Shown in pieces: positions 32,820 to 45,400 of a DNA stretch of 64,000 bases. Source of the DNA: Talinum fruticosum (taxonomy: Eukaryota; Streptophyta; Magnoliopsida; Caryophyllales; Talinaceae). The stretch lies in contig JAITYX010000040.1 in NCBI GenBank assembly GCA_021018815.1, positions 4,146,501 to 4,210,500 of the forward strand, given 5' to 3'. Positions within the stretch are counted from its first letter, which is position 1, and each line of letters opens with the position of its first letter. Below the pieces are notes generated by a model. That model ran no database searches, had not been told where the DNA came from, and was given only the letters and a program-made list of their open reading frames with translations. The position numbers and the translations under genes were made by a program.

Positions 32820-34089
32820 AGGTGAGTATCATCATGTATATTTCCTTTTACAACCTAATCACTAAGTCACAAGGGTTCTAAAATCAAGAAGAATATATAA
32901 AACCTTCCCAAAATAAGATTTAAAAAAATTTGGATTTTTGATCAATTTTTCATAAATAAAGGTTTAAAAAGATATGTTTCTCCACCCCCACATCGAAACT
33001 TGACAATGCCCTCATTATGAGTATAAAGATCCGCAAAGGAAAAGAAATGTTTACAAAATGAAAAGAAGCCTCAAAAACAAGTAAAGAAAATGACGTGACT
33101 CAAAAAGAAAAAGAGAATAAAGCATGAAATATGTACAAAAGAAAACAAAACAAAAGTAGAACAGAGAAGGGAACCATTATACTAGGTTAGGTGTTGGTTA
33201 CGTCTAAGCTAAAGACTCTTGATAATCAGTTCAAATGGAGACTCATAGTGCATCGGCCACTCCATATCAACCGAAGTCGTTATCTCAAATCTCACTAAAG
33301 CACATAGCAATTTAGCAAATCTACATGAAGAGCTCTAAGCCAATAAAGGTAACAAAAACTAGAGAGTTGGTGCCAACGAGAGTACATTCATAACATCAAT
33401 GTAACACTATTAAGGACCCATTTCAACTTGTCAAATTGTTGAGTCCAAATATCAAACAAGCGGACATATACATAATTAGCTAACAAATTGGTCCTCAACC
33501 TAGAAATTTTATCATTATGGATGAGTTGTCCAGGCAGACAAATGGGTTTTAATTTGTCTAATTTTCAACTCGCCAACATGTTCATGAGTTTGGTTTGAAC
33601 CAACATTGTCACGTACAGAGGTGTTATACTCATGAAACATGGACTCGGAGGGTTCAACTTGATGGTTAGTCATGATAGCTCCAACAAAAAGGACTCGGAA
33701 TCAACTAAGAAATTATCATGGTCAATGTGCTCAAATCAAACATCCTTTTCTAGTGAGGTCTTTGATTCAATAAGTACATCATGTTCATTCTCACAACTTA
33801 CATGCATTTTAAGCCCATGAACCTGTATGGTAGAAGATGAAGAATTTATAGGAGGTGAAGGGTATAGTGTATCAGTAGTGTCTTTCTTCTTAGTTTCCTC
33901 TATTTCAAAAGAAGGAACAATAGAGGTCTCTCGACAAACACCATCAGTAGTGTCCTTAGCAATATTCGATGAACGAGTTTCTTGAGAAGAAGAGTGGGAA
34001 GATGAATTTTGCACCAAAGTGTGAGGATATAATCCTAGGTCACCGACATGGTTATCAATTTCTCATCCTAACCTAATGGGTATAATCAA
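32820..34089. other. Degraded interior of the Athila-like element, no firm gene
   Basis: AT-rich. The one notable frame is minus strand 33736-34017 (93 codons), rich in Ser, Thr and Glu and with no recognised domain. It lies downstream of gag in element sense, where a gag tail or linker would fall, but nothing else supports it. Confidence 0.4.
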
Positions 34090-35339
34090 GCTCACTTTCC
34101 TTATATTATCACTTACAGATACCGCCTCGAAGAAGAAGGGGCAATGCTCTCGGGGTTCACCTTCAGTTGACTAGGAAAAGTTCCTTTCTCTCTAAACTTA
34201 GAGGTAACACGTTGGGTCAACTATAACAACTACTCATCCACAGATCCTAATAATTTTCTCAAGGTTATTATGTCAGCTTTCAAGATTGATAAGACTCTTA
34301 TTAACTTCAGTGTAACTAGGAGGAGGTTGGGTCTGAACAATGGGAGGTGGTGGTCTAGGTACATTAGGCATAGTTGGATAAGTTGGCCTCCGGTAAGAGC
34401 CGAAGGAAACGAAGTTGGTTGGGGGTGTTTTGACCTACTACATTAAGTCTACTACTCCACAAAAATTAGGGTGATGTTTCCACCCTCCATTAAAGGTAGG
34501 ACAATAAGTGTCAAACTTAGGCCTTTAAAATGCAAAGCATTCACTTGCCCTTGCTCTTGGCCTCGTGATCCGGTAAGGACAAGTACTTAAGGGGTGATCT
34601 AAGCCTTAATAATGAGAACATGACACCAAAGAAGCCTAGGAACATAGGGGTTGAACAATTAATCCTTTCAAGTATATTTTTAAGTATAACTTTAGACTCA
34701 AGGTTACTTACATCATAAACATGTATGCCCCTACCCTACACCACTAATCTTAGAACTTAATCTCTCATCTCCAAGTGGTTTCCCATTCCATGGTCTTTTC
34801 TACTAAGTCCTCTAAAATTTACCAAGCAACTACAAGACTTTTAGAAAGAAAACCTATCTCGACACATAGACTCTAACACTATCCTAGTTTGTTGGTCAAG
34901 TCCTTCTTAAACAATTTGGCACATACGACATTGTTCTAAAACGTGGTAAGGACATTGGGCCAACAAAATTCTTAAATCTTTCAAAGTAATTCCAAAATGG
35001 TTCTTTATCCATTTGAAGATTAATTTATTTCATTCCTTAGCTTTACACTTTTGTCATTAAGAACTATTTTCTTCAAAATATTTTAACAAATTCATCTCAA
35101 GTAGAAATAGAGTTAGTAGTTAAGCTATACATCCATATTTGAGTAGCACCTTTTAAAGTAAAAGGAATTAATCTCATTTTTATTTCATCATCGGAGACAC
35201 TAGGAAAATGCATCACAGGAATCACTTCATCAAAGTCCATCAAAAGCATATATGGATCTTCGTAACCATGAAATTTTAGGAGCATCCGAATATAATGAGG
35301 TTTGATCAAAAGAGTCACATCGGATCCTAAATCAGGCAA
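34090..35339 (-). pseudogene. Athila-like Ty3/gypsy gag fossil
   Basis: This is the capsid-type gag of a plant gypsy element. The N-terminal piece (35339-35097) reads LLKFHGYEDPY, then SVSDDEIKMRLIPFTLK and a Trp-containing helix, which is the classic plant Retrotrans_gag block. It continues out of frame through EPFWNYFERFKNF (about 34960-35010). A zinc-knuckle-like CX2YX4HX4C follows at about 34570-34610, in which the second Cys has become Tyr and a stop lies inside. NGGWKHHPNF, seen ahead of the gag C-terminus in this group, is at about 34460-34490. A Pro-rich PPPPIVQTQPPPSY segment is at about 34350-34310. Several stops and frameshifts show a long-dead gene. Confidence 0.7.
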
Positions 35340-36279
35340 CTTGAAACATGAAGAGCTAAAGCTCCTAATAGGATAAAAGATATTTCTTAAGATTCTCTTA
35401 TGTGCTCAAAATTCGATTCAGCCATTTTCCGTACTTTATGTTCGGGTTCCATTTGAATGGAAAGTTCAATCCTAACAAATTTTCTTCCTTTTTAGGTTCC
35501 TTAACCTAATAACTCATGCACCAAACCACCCACAATTTTATGTTTGTTCTTTTTTGTGTTTTCTATTTTTTTTAAGATTTTTAATTAAAACTAGAAAATA
35601 AAAAAATATAAAAAACTAGAACACTATAATCAAAATAGAAAACAAACTAAAAATAATAACTAAATCAGAAAAACATGAGCTAAAATTCAAGACAAACCCA
35701 AGGATTTAACACTACAATTTTTTCTCAATTTTTGTCCGAACTAATTAATGTTGAAAATTAAAATAGAACAATGCTCGAAAAAATAAAAACTACACTAATT
35801 AACTTCGAAAATTGCAGAAAATTCTAGAAATTTGAAAAATTCCATGAAACTTACCCTAGACCCTAAACAACCCTAAAAACATGTAGAAATTATCAAAACA
35901 AAAAACCAAAAGTAAATCGACTAAAGAAAAATCGGAACGAAATCCGAAAACCAAGAGAGAATTTCAAAATTTTTATTCCCCTCATTTTTTCCCTAAACCG
36001 AACAACAACAAGTTTTAATTTTTTTATTTTTCTTTTCTGGACAGCAACTAATCAAGGAAACATGAACCAAACTTAACCTAAATCAATCACAAAACAACCT
36101 AGAAAAAAATCAAAAATGAAATCAGATTTTATAAACAAACAAAAACAGAGATTGAAACTTAAATAAAAACAACTATAATTGGCAAAAACATGACTCAAAT
36201 AAAAACCTAAAACTTAATCGAAACGTAGACTTATAATAAATTCATAACTTGATTTGCAACCTAATTTCCATTAACGCCA
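35340..36279 (-). other. Athila-like 5' leader region, no gene
   Basis: Very AT-rich, with long A/T runs and no frame of interest. It lies between the primer site and gag, where gypsy elements carry an untranslated leader. Confidence 0.5.
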
Positions 36280-36297
36280 TCCCCAACAAAGGCACCA
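36280..36297 (-). other. Primer binding site, tRNA-Asp type
   Basis: The minus strand reads TGGTGCCTTTGTTGGGGA three bases inside the 5' LTR. Athila elements use TGGCGCCGTTGCCGGGGA, complementary to tRNA-Asp. This copy differs mainly by C-to-T or G-to-T changes, as expected for decayed methylated DNA. Confidence 0.82.
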
Positions 36298-36300
36298 TTT

Positions 36301-37558
36301 TGTTCAAGTGAATTTCGTCGAACCCCGTGGACGGAACCAAATTAAAATCAGGTTGCTAAATGATTCAAAGACTTAATATATGAAACTTACACTAACCTAA
36401 ACTAACATCAGCTCAAAACAACTTAATCGGAGATGAAACCGATCAATCGAAAATAAAAATCGGAGCATCAATTTTGACAATAGTAGATACCAGACAAACG
36501 AGGGGCAATTATAACTAACTCGGAGCCAAAAACTAGATTCGGAAAAAAACTTAACAAGTGCAACTATAACTAAATCAGAATCAAACTTACATAATTCAAA
36601 GTGCAAAACCAAAAATCAAGGAGCAACAATTAGAGAAGAATACCAACTATTCTAGATTCGAACAACACCAATCCACAATCCCAAAAATACACAAATTCGT
36701 AATTCACCAACCCAAATTCATAGCAATTTAGTAGCAAGGTCAACTCACAATCTCGAATTAAGCCTTCAAGAGAAATTCAACTAATCTAAAATGAAAATTA
36801 AAGCCAAAAACTGAAATTTTGAAAACTAAAAACTAAAATTTGAGAACTAAGAAGTAAAAATTGAAAAAGGAAAGCAAAAAACACGGACCTAACTTGCAGT
36901 TATGGCCTGTCACACCATCACCATTCGTCATTTGGCCCCCTTCTTTGCTCTCGCCTTTTCTTCTTTAAAGCTCTCCCATGTGTTTTTAGCCTCCTTAGGT
37001 CCTTGAAATTCGGATGGAAATAGATGGAGTTTGAGTGTGGGAAGGGTTCTTCGTGCAGCAACAAAGACCAAAGAGGAGATTTAGAGTTGGGGGAAAAGGA
37101 TTTCGGGTTTGCTAGGTTAGGGTTTCAGGAAGTGGAAGAAGAAGAGGGCTGAAGAAGAAGAGGAATGTGACGGGTTCCGGCGTAAAAGAGAGTCGAAGAG
37201 GGTTGAAGAAGTATGAGGAGAGAGGGAGAGGGTTTGGGGCTTTGGGGTTTTTGAGTCTTACTGGGACAACCAAAGAAGGTAAATAGGTGAGGCATGAGAG
37301 GAGGAGCAGTAAAAAGGAAGAAGGAAAAAAGAAGAGGGTGATTAGGTCTGGTGAGAGAATGGGAAATAGAATAGGTCGGGAAATTAGTTTTGGAAAATTA
37401 AGTCTTCTTCAATCCTCACTTCTCTTTCTTCTTTTTTTCCGATTTTCAAATTTCTTACAAAATAAGACAAATTACATTAAAATTCCTAATTGAATAATTA
37501 TTATGAACAAAATAAAATGTAAAAAGATATTAAAAATATCATATTTTGAGACTCAACA
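36301..37558 (-). repeat. Athila-like 5' LTR
   Basis: On the plus strand it runs from TGTTCAAGTGAATTT to GAGACTCAACA, 1258 bp, colinear with 28893-30080. It contains the GA-rich zone at about 37120-37330. Open frames inside it (such as minus 36397-36612) are chance frames. Confidence 0.82.
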
Positions 37559-37653
37559 CAAATCTCCTAGTTCAACACCTCGATCAACTCTAGTGCGACC
37601 AGCCTTGGTGCACTTAACACCGATCCAATCAATCTTCCACCGTCGGGCACTAC

Positions 37654-39583
37654 CATAGACAACAAAAAAGAGTAATCCTTTTCTCTATTTTTTATTTGTT
37701 GGCCCGATGATGAGATCCTCGGTCTTGTTTGTGGATTGGATCACGATCGGGATTCGATTGGTGCGATGGAAGCCAGTAAACTACAAAGAACCCCCAAGCA
37801 CCAAATAAATAGCCTTTTGCCTTGGATCAATCCAAAAATCCCCTTTTCTTTTGGACGATCCCGCACCGGGTCAAGCCTTCGGAGACAACGAAGTCCAAGT
37901 CGCTGCGTACGGGAATTTCCAAGCTAAGAACACTATGTTTCATTTCAGTCCAACTAGACAACGAGTCGAAGACCTCAAGACGACGTTAGATGCTGCATTT
38001 TGGCTCTAAGACAGTCTACCCGAGATTAAGAACATGTATCCCGAACCAAAAATAAAACATGCCAAAAATAGAAACTTGCCAAAAGTGGAAACCCGACAAA
38101 AATGAAAACTTTCCATTTTTAAAAATGTGATATGATCGGCGCCTTACACCACTTTTTCCACCTCAAAACAATGCGTTCTAGCTTGAAGAATCCTATGGCA
38201 ACACGCTAGGGCAGGAAACCCTAGGCACACTCGCGTGGCTCGGGCTATGAACCGGGTCTTATCCCTTCTTTATCCTAGTTCTATCCGGTTCAATCTTCAC
38301 AATATCCCGCCTAATTTTGTACCCTATTCTGGATGGCTAGCCGAGCATAAGCATCGGTCTTTCCTTGACCTAATCTTTCCCTATAAATAGAGAGCCTTGG
38401 CTCTTATTCTCATAATTGCTTATCCCTTACTATTATACTCGTTGAAACCTGATTAAGAGTTACTAAATACTCCTATCTTTATTTTGATCTCTTGGTCTCT
38501 TTCCGGACTATTCTCATTCTACATTCCAGTCTCATCATATCTCGAACCCACAAACTGCACCATTCGTTCGCACACCTACTATCTTCATAAAATACTCACA
38601 AAAGCCTTCCTCGATACACCACCATCGTATCAAGAGATCTAGATCGGAGATCTTGATCAACAAGTGGAACAATCTGAGGGCATAGATTCGATCCTCACAA
38701 TGATTTATATTATTTTTATGCTTTCTTTATTACTTTCCGTATTGCGGACAAACGATGTATTGCTTTTTCTTAATTATGTTTAGTTGCTTTAATTTTGCTT
38801 AGCATGTTGTTGTATGCTTGTGTTTTTCGCATTATTTAGATTCACCGATTGAATTAGTAATGGTCGTCTTCGGATAGGCATAACGGAAGGGCCTATCCCT
38901 TCGTTTCGTACCCTCACCCTCGAATCCGATTCTCGGTTCAAAGATCGATGGAGTCATTTTTAGCCTTCTTTAGTCTTAGTTTTCCCGTACTAAGACTAGA
39001 AGAGCAAATTTTACTTTTGTTTTTTTAGTTTTTCTTTCCTAAAAACTAACTGGCGACTCCTTTTCGATTTACTTCTATTAATCTACTTCCGGCTATTTGT
39101 GATCGGACGAGTAAGAAAACAAGTTCGGATCTCGCAAGCCAGGTCATAGGTCGAGGCCGATTTCCTCGGCCTTGATCCTCGGCCGACCACGACCACTACT
39201 TGGTGCAGGCCGTTGCTTACACCATGTGGTCGGTAGGCGGGCTCAGTCCAAATCGGTGTCTTCACACCGGCTTGGCCTTAGAGCCTCACGACAAATACAA
39301 AAACCCTAATTCCTATTTTTTGGTTAAGAAATAATATCCTGGGATTTCTTAAAATAATTTCTAAAATAAAATAATTAATAAAACGGCCATTCAAACTTTG
39401 CTTAACTTTCTTTAAATCAGATTTAATAAAACTAGGAAATCTTAATAAAAGCTTCATCCCCACTTTCTAAAATGCATCTTCAAAAATCCTAAATCATTTT
39501 TTCCAACTTTCTAAAACCTACGCCAAAGCAATTCGTGGGGAAGCTCGGTTCGATCCCGTGGGCCCGACGCCGTGGTTCCTACA
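37654..39583 (+). repeat. Tat/Ogre-like LTR
   Basis: Aligns from CATAGACAAC (equivalent to TGTAGACACC at 30904) through GGCCCGATGATGA, the CAAAGAACCCCCAAGCACC block, the TATA box, AAACGATGTAT and GCGACTCC to GTGGTTCCTACA. It is moderately diverged from the solo LTR. Confidence 0.8.
38382..38387 (+). promoter_or_regulatory. TATA box in the Tat/Ogre-like LTR
   Basis: CCCTATAAATAGAGAGCCTT matches the motif and flanks at 31648 in the solo LTR. Confidence 0.6.
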
Positions 39584-39599
39584 ACTACCTAAAAACAAA

Positions 39600-40880
39600 T
39601 GAAGAACCACAAACTTCTCCTATTATCTCTTTGCTTAATGAATTCTTAGCTAAAATGAAAGCCTAGATTGAGGCTCAAGATCAAAACATAGAATCCATAT
39701 ATAAAACTCTTACTCTTATCCTAAAGACTCGTAGAAAAATGAGGAAAATGAAAATGAGGAAAAGAAAAATGAGAACAAAGAGGGAGGTGGGGAAGAAGAA
39801 GCTCAACCAAGCACCAAATGGCTAACAACCTCCTCTAAAAATAGGCCTTGAACCTAAGTCTTGTCTACGAGTAGATTAGATAGAAAAGATGCTAAGAGAG
39901 TCCGCCATGGTCAAAAGTCACTATTTTGACCTCACGGGATCCACTTTAATGCATACCGCAAAATTTAACATGTCGGACATCAAGTGTCGTGGTTCGGAAA
40001 TCCCCATCACCATGTTCGTAATTTTATAGGAGCATCGACTCTTAAGAATGTGCTCGAAGATACATACCATATCATTTTCCCTTGGACGTTCGATCAAGAT
40101 TTTATGAAGTGGTATAATGCAATTGACCCATGCAAGGTCACTAATTGGACTAATCTCTTTAAGGCGTTCTTAGACAAATACTTCTACAACACCAACCTAT
40201 GTGTCACCCTTCGTGATTTAGAATTGATGAAACAACGGGAGAAAGTAAGTTTCACCAACTTTTTAACTAGGTGGAGGGAAAAGGCTGCCAATATAGTAGA
40301 CCAACCTTTCCAAAAAGATCAATTTAGGATCATGGTAAAGAACCTTTGACTTGGCTAGAATCAACATCTAATGTTCTTACCTTTCATGAGCTTTACAACC
40401 ATTAGAGATGCGGGGATGTTGATTGAAGAAGAGTCTTTCGCGATGACCACAAAAGTCATGGAAAATTATAGAGGTAGTTACCAAAATAAGGATAACAAGA
40501 CCTCCGGTATGGGCACTACTAGTAAGGGTTTTCATGTTCTTAAGAGGTATATTGACTAGACTCCAATAGATACTACATATGCTTAAGTACTTCACCATTT
40601 ACTATCGAAGGGAATGATTGAGCTAGCTACCGTTAGAGCGAGAATCGAAACGACGAAACAAGAAAAAACTAGAACGCGGGAAAATTTTGCAAATATCATC
40701 ATGCACGAGGAGGCGATACGGAATAGTGTTGGACCTTCGAAAACAAGTTAGAAAGCATGTTTCATAATGGTCAGCTTCCTCTTCCTATGGTAGTTCAAAA
40801 ATCCACTAACAACAAAAACCCATTTAGTGGAGCCTTAGCCATTTTTTTTAAAGCCATTCCAGGTTGGTGAGATCCTTTTG
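39600..40880 (+). pseudogene. Tat/Ogre-type gag fossil
   Basis: This is the gag protein of a Tat/Ogre gypsy element. The N-terminal part reads LLNEFLAKMKA followed by a stop, then an acidic and basic linker. The best piece (39984-40349, 121 codons) has WTFDQDFMKWYNAID, FKAFLDKYFYNT, LRDLELMKQ and FLTRWREKAANI. This is the Retrotrans_gag core with the FLTRWR motif of this lineage. Further on, about 40686-40830, another frame gives CKYHHARGGDTE, then LESMFHNGQLPLP, which is the decayed zinc-binding and protease-proximal block. Stops and frame changes separate the pieces. A family match is clear; function is lost. Confidence 0.72.
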
Positions 40881-41221
40881 TCTTCATTCAAGACATAGAT
40901 GAACCCAAGTCACATATCAGCTTCCCTTCATTAGACTCAACGAGTGTATGCACTGTGGGCAAGTGTTAAAGATGTTTATGAGAATAAGGATGACAACAAT
41001 AATCACTTTTGGGGCACACAAGCCTTATAAGATGATGACTTCTGGTGGAACTAAAGACTCCTGAAGTGCATTTCATAAGAATATTTAGGTGACATAACGC
41101 ACTAACGGGTCCATAACAGATTTAAGAAGCCCCAAAAGAAAATGAAACTACCAAAGAAGAAGATCCAATCCTCAAATAGTTTGAAAAACTCAAATGTTGA
41201 CATATCTATCTACAAACTAAT
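40881..41221. other. Junction stretch between Tat/Ogre gag and element D
   Basis: AT-rich, with no frame I can assign. It lies past the recognisable gag and ahead of the first position that aligns to Sirevirus-like LTRs. Confidence 0.4.
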
Positions 41222-42330
41222 ATCACTTTGATAATAAAGATCGACTCAAGATGGAATTTGAACCTAATGAATATTAGACTCGGAAAATTCGATTCTTTTA
41301 GGGTGAAGATAGTAAAGTGCTTAGTTACATCTTATTAATTATTATCTTTACTTAATCATAGGCCAAAGTATTTTTGTACTTTGAGTACCACTTTGATATG
41401 CATTTGTAGGTTGATTAAACAAGCCTAATCTATTTTTGGAAAGCAAAAGAAGACGGTTCTAGCCATTAAATACCAGCAAGCAGAAATCAACCATTTTTGG
41501 ACATGGCTCAAACACCGTGTCGTGGTTGTTTGTTTCCAATCCGATAATCTTCAAGTTTGTGTCTAACGGTTGTTTCAACCCTAGAATTTAGTCACAACCA
41601 GAGGGATGGAGTAATTTTTGAGCCAAGGACCACCACTCAACATTCATAATACAACGGATCGTTTTCCGAGTGACTCAAACTAACTGGTACAATGGCTATT
41701 AAAGCTCACCAGTCTAGAACAAGTCTCAACGGCTAATCTGCCCTACTATGTATAAATAAAAGGCACTCTACAAGACTTGAAGATTCCCGATCACATTGCC
41801 GATCACATTGCTTAACACTTACTTAGTGCTTACATACTCAATCTTTAGCTTAAAACTCCAATTCCGTAATTCTTACTTTCGAGTTGTAAAGGAAGGTCTT
41901 GTAATCACTTCAACTCTTTCTACTTTCTTCTAAGTCCCTTGACTGAGTTATAAGGTTAACTTAGCTCAGTTGTCCTTAACTCGTAAAGGTTATCTTAGTT
42001 ACAAAGTACTAAATCAAATAAGGGAATTGCTGCATCTAGGAAAATCCGTAATTGATTTGTCTAAGGGAGCAATTCTGTAAAGATTCAGTCCTTGTATTTG
42101 TGGATTCAAAATAGTGGATTTGACTTGGTGCTTGGACTATCATTGTTTGTGGTTTTTTACCCTAGGAGGGTTTTCACATATTTGTACTCGCACTTTCTAA
42201 GTTCATTCTAAACTCGGAATTATTTATTAAGTCCGTTTAGTACAAAACAATTTGTATTTTCTAAAAAATGTTCCATCACCCTGTTTACCCACGTCTAAGG
42301 TGACTTAGTCTCTCCAAGAGAAAACCTTCA
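41222..42330 (+). repeat. Element D 5' LTR, lacking its first ~300 bp
   Basis: Aligns with F from its GACTCAATATGGAATTTG block at about 62726 to the AAAACCTTCA end. The expected TGAAGACT start and the following part of U3 are absent. Confidence 0.78.
41751..41758 (+). promoter_or_regulatory. TATA box in D LTR
   Basis: TATAAATAAAAGG at the place where A2 has CTATAAAAGG. Confidence 0.55.
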
Positions 42331-42332
42331 AT

Positions 42333-42344
42333 TGGTATCGAGCC
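42333..42344 (+). other. Primer binding site of D
   Basis: TGGTATCGAGCC two bases after the LTR, with the same one-base loss inside CAG as in A2 and B. Confidence 0.82.
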
Positions 42345-42401
42345 TACCCTTTCAAGAGGATCTCACAATCGAAAGGTCTAAAGATTAGATAGCTCAAAAC
42401 A

Positions 42402-45400
42402 ATGGGAAGTTCAAGGAAGATCTTCCACTGGACCACCAAGTTTAAGGGATCAAACTTTGCAAACTGGATGAAGATGGTGGAATGCTTCCTCCAAGACTAT
42501 GATGAGGATGTTTGGAACATCATCAAACATGAAAACTTCATTCCTACAAAGATGGAAGGAGCAAGAGTTTTACTTAAAGAGATGTCAAAGTACGCTGCTG
42601 AGGAAAATAAAAAGTTCAGGAAGAACTTTAAAGCCATGAACGCTCTAATGTGCTCTATCAACTCGGAAGAATACAATAGAGTGTCAGCCTTTGACACAAC
42701 CAAAGAGGTGTTGGACACATTGTTCAACACCTCTGAAGGAACTAGCTAGGTGAAATAGTTTCTTCACAAGTACGAGCTGTTCAAAATGGAGCCTAAGGAG
42801 AACATCACTTAGATGTACATTCGGTTCACTAAGATTGTCAAGAATCTCAAATCTCCGGGAAAAAGATCTCTCACGAAGAAGTTATTAGAAAAATTATGAG
42901 AAGTCTACCAAATAGAACATGGGGTCCCAAGGTGACAGCAATTGAAGAAGCTCAAGATCTTTCCAAGCTGAAACTAGATGAGCTTATTGGGAAGTTACTC
43001 ATTTATGAGCTGCACGTAGAAGAAGAGAAAGTAGAGGTAAGCACCAAAAGGAACATTGCACTTTAGTCGTGAGAAAATAGATAACAATGTCTCGAGCTCC
43101 TTGGACACGGAAGAGGATCCCCTGGCACACATTGCCCGAGGCTTCAAGAAAATGATAAAGTACAAAAAGTGGCAAAAGAGGCCAAAGCAGGAGTTCTACA
43201 AGAAAGACAAGAAAGGTAAATACTCGTTCTCTTCCAATTTGCCTTTAACTACGGATTCTTGTTGTTTTGAGTGTGACAGACAAGGAGAATATAGTTAAGG
43301 GTTATCCAAAGAGAAAGAAGGGAAAACATAAGAAAAAGGCTATGGTGGCTACATGGAGCGATGATAACTCCTCCGAAGATGATAATTCGATGACTCAAAG
43401 TGTCTCATGGCACCGACATAATCGAAGTTGGATCTCGTGTCCGATAGTGAGGGTTCAAATGCCGAGGAGACAGATCCTCGGGAGGTAATTAACTACTTCC
43501 TTAAGTATTCCAAACATGATCTTGCTAGATATATCTTTACTTTAGAAGGAAAGTCTAATTTGACTCTTCCGATTTCAAAGAACATCTTGAGTCTCATACT
43601 ACGCAAAGTACTTGTTTTGAAAAAGAGTTAGAAAACTTAAGACAAAATCCGAAAGTACTTGAGACTAATGCTCAAGACAATGAGACCGAGTCGAGTGCCT
43701 CGGAACAGTACAATGAGCAATTAAAATAAAAGCTCAATGAGTCTCAAAAGTTGGTTTTAAAACTTACTCAAGCTCAGAAAAACTTTGATCTTTTACTTGA
43801 CCCTTAGTGTGTCTCGTTTTGAAAACAAGGTCTCGGTTATAATGTCTGAAGAAGAATCTAATTCTTATTCAAATCTTTTTAAAACCGATTCCAGGACTAT
43901 TAAGTTCAGGAAGGATGAGCATGATCCCTTTCGTTCACGAGAGAAAGGGATCGAGCTCAAACCAGTTTTCATGGAAAAGCCTTCTTAAGTCTGTTTACAA
44001 AAGAAAAGGTTTTCGAGAGAAAAGAGACACGGACTCGGTTTTCTAGAAGAAAGATTTAGAATCCGACAAAACTTAAAATTATTTAAATCTAGGTTCCCAA
44101 AAGTGGTCTTCCTTAGAAATGAACCACAGTGAAAGACTGTTACTAGGTTTGTAAGAGGAATTGAGAAGAGTTACCTTATTTCTGTTTTGGAGGTGACTCA
44201 TAAACGAAAGGGTCGATAGTACTTACACGGTGGATGTTCACGCCATATGTCTTGAGACTCAAGACTCTTCTATGAGCTTGAAGACATGAAGGGAGGAAAA
44301 GTCACATTTGGAGATAATAGCAAAGGCAAGATATGTGGGATTGGCATGATTGGTAAAGGAGACAATGTAGTCAGTCCATTCTACCTTGTCAAAGGGCTTA
44401 AGTACAACCTTCCGAGCATATCTTAGTTATGTAACAAAGGGCAAGAGGTAAGATTCACTAAGACCAACAACTTCATTTCCGATGCATCCACCAAAGAGAC
44501 AAAACTCTCGGGCCTAAGGTCAGGTAACACCTATACAATTCATCTCTAAAATTCTAGTAAAAATTTATCATGTTTAAAGGCATCTTTGAATGATGGTTCA
44601 TGGACATGACATCGTTGACTAGGTCATATCAGCATGCATACCATCAAGAAGCTTGCATCTTATGGATTAGTTAGGGGTTTACTTAACTGTGCATTTAAGA
44701 AAGATAAAATCCGTGAAGCATGTACAAAAGGAAAGCAAGTCGGATAATCTTTCAAACCACTCAAAACTATGACTACATCAAAAGTACTTGAATTGATTTA
44801 TATGGATTTGTATGGTGAAATTCTTGTGAAAAGTTTACGAGGTAAATCATATGTGCTAGTTATTGTTGATGATTATTCAAGATTTACCTTGGTATGTTTT
44901 CGGAAGAACAAGAATGAAGCCTTCAAAGAGTTCACTAATATCCGTAGGAAAATTCAAGTGGAGTCCGAGACGCAGATTAGAAAAATTCAAACTCGACCAT
45001 AAAAGGGAATTTGATTACTAAGAATTTATAGACTTCTCTAATAAGAATGACATCTCCCACAACTTCTCAGCACCAAGCACTCCTCAAGATAATGGAGTGG
45101 TGGAGAGAAAGAAAAAACTCTTGAAGAAATAGGAAGGACAATGATGATTGAAAATGATCTACCTTACTATTTCCAGGCGAAGCGATTAACACGACAAACT
45201 ATAGACTCAACGGATGCCTCATTAGAGCCATTCTAAAAAAGACACCCTATGAGCTACACAAGGGAAAGAAGGCCAACATCTCCTACTTCAAACCATTTAG
45301 ATGTAAATGCTATGTGCATAACAATGGTATGGAACATCCGACTAAGTTTGATGCAAGGTCGGATGAAGGTATATTTACGGGTTACTCATCTCATAGAAAA

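Larger units (their letters stand above)
28893..37558 (-). mobile_element. Athila-like Ty3/gypsy element remnant with nested solo LTR
   Basis: This is a minus-strand gypsy element. In its own sense it has 5' LTR 37558-36301, tRNA-Asp-type primer site 36297-36280, leader, gag fossil about 35339-34090, a degraded stretch, a 3' signature at 30118-30081 and 3' LTR 30080-28893. No protease, RT or integrase could be recognised, so pol is deleted. A Tat/Ogre-like solo LTR (30904-32814) interrupts the 3' part. The flanking five bases (AACAT and CAAAT) are not identical. Confidence 0.78.
37654..40880 (+). mobile_element. Tat/Ogre-like element fragment (LTR plus gag)
   Basis: An LTR of about 1930 bp (37654-39583) is followed directly by gag-like coding sequence. 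Pol and 3' LTR are missing; the fragment fades out before element D starts near 41222. The leader and primer site between LTR and gag are not visible, so an internal deletion is likely. Confidence 0.75.
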
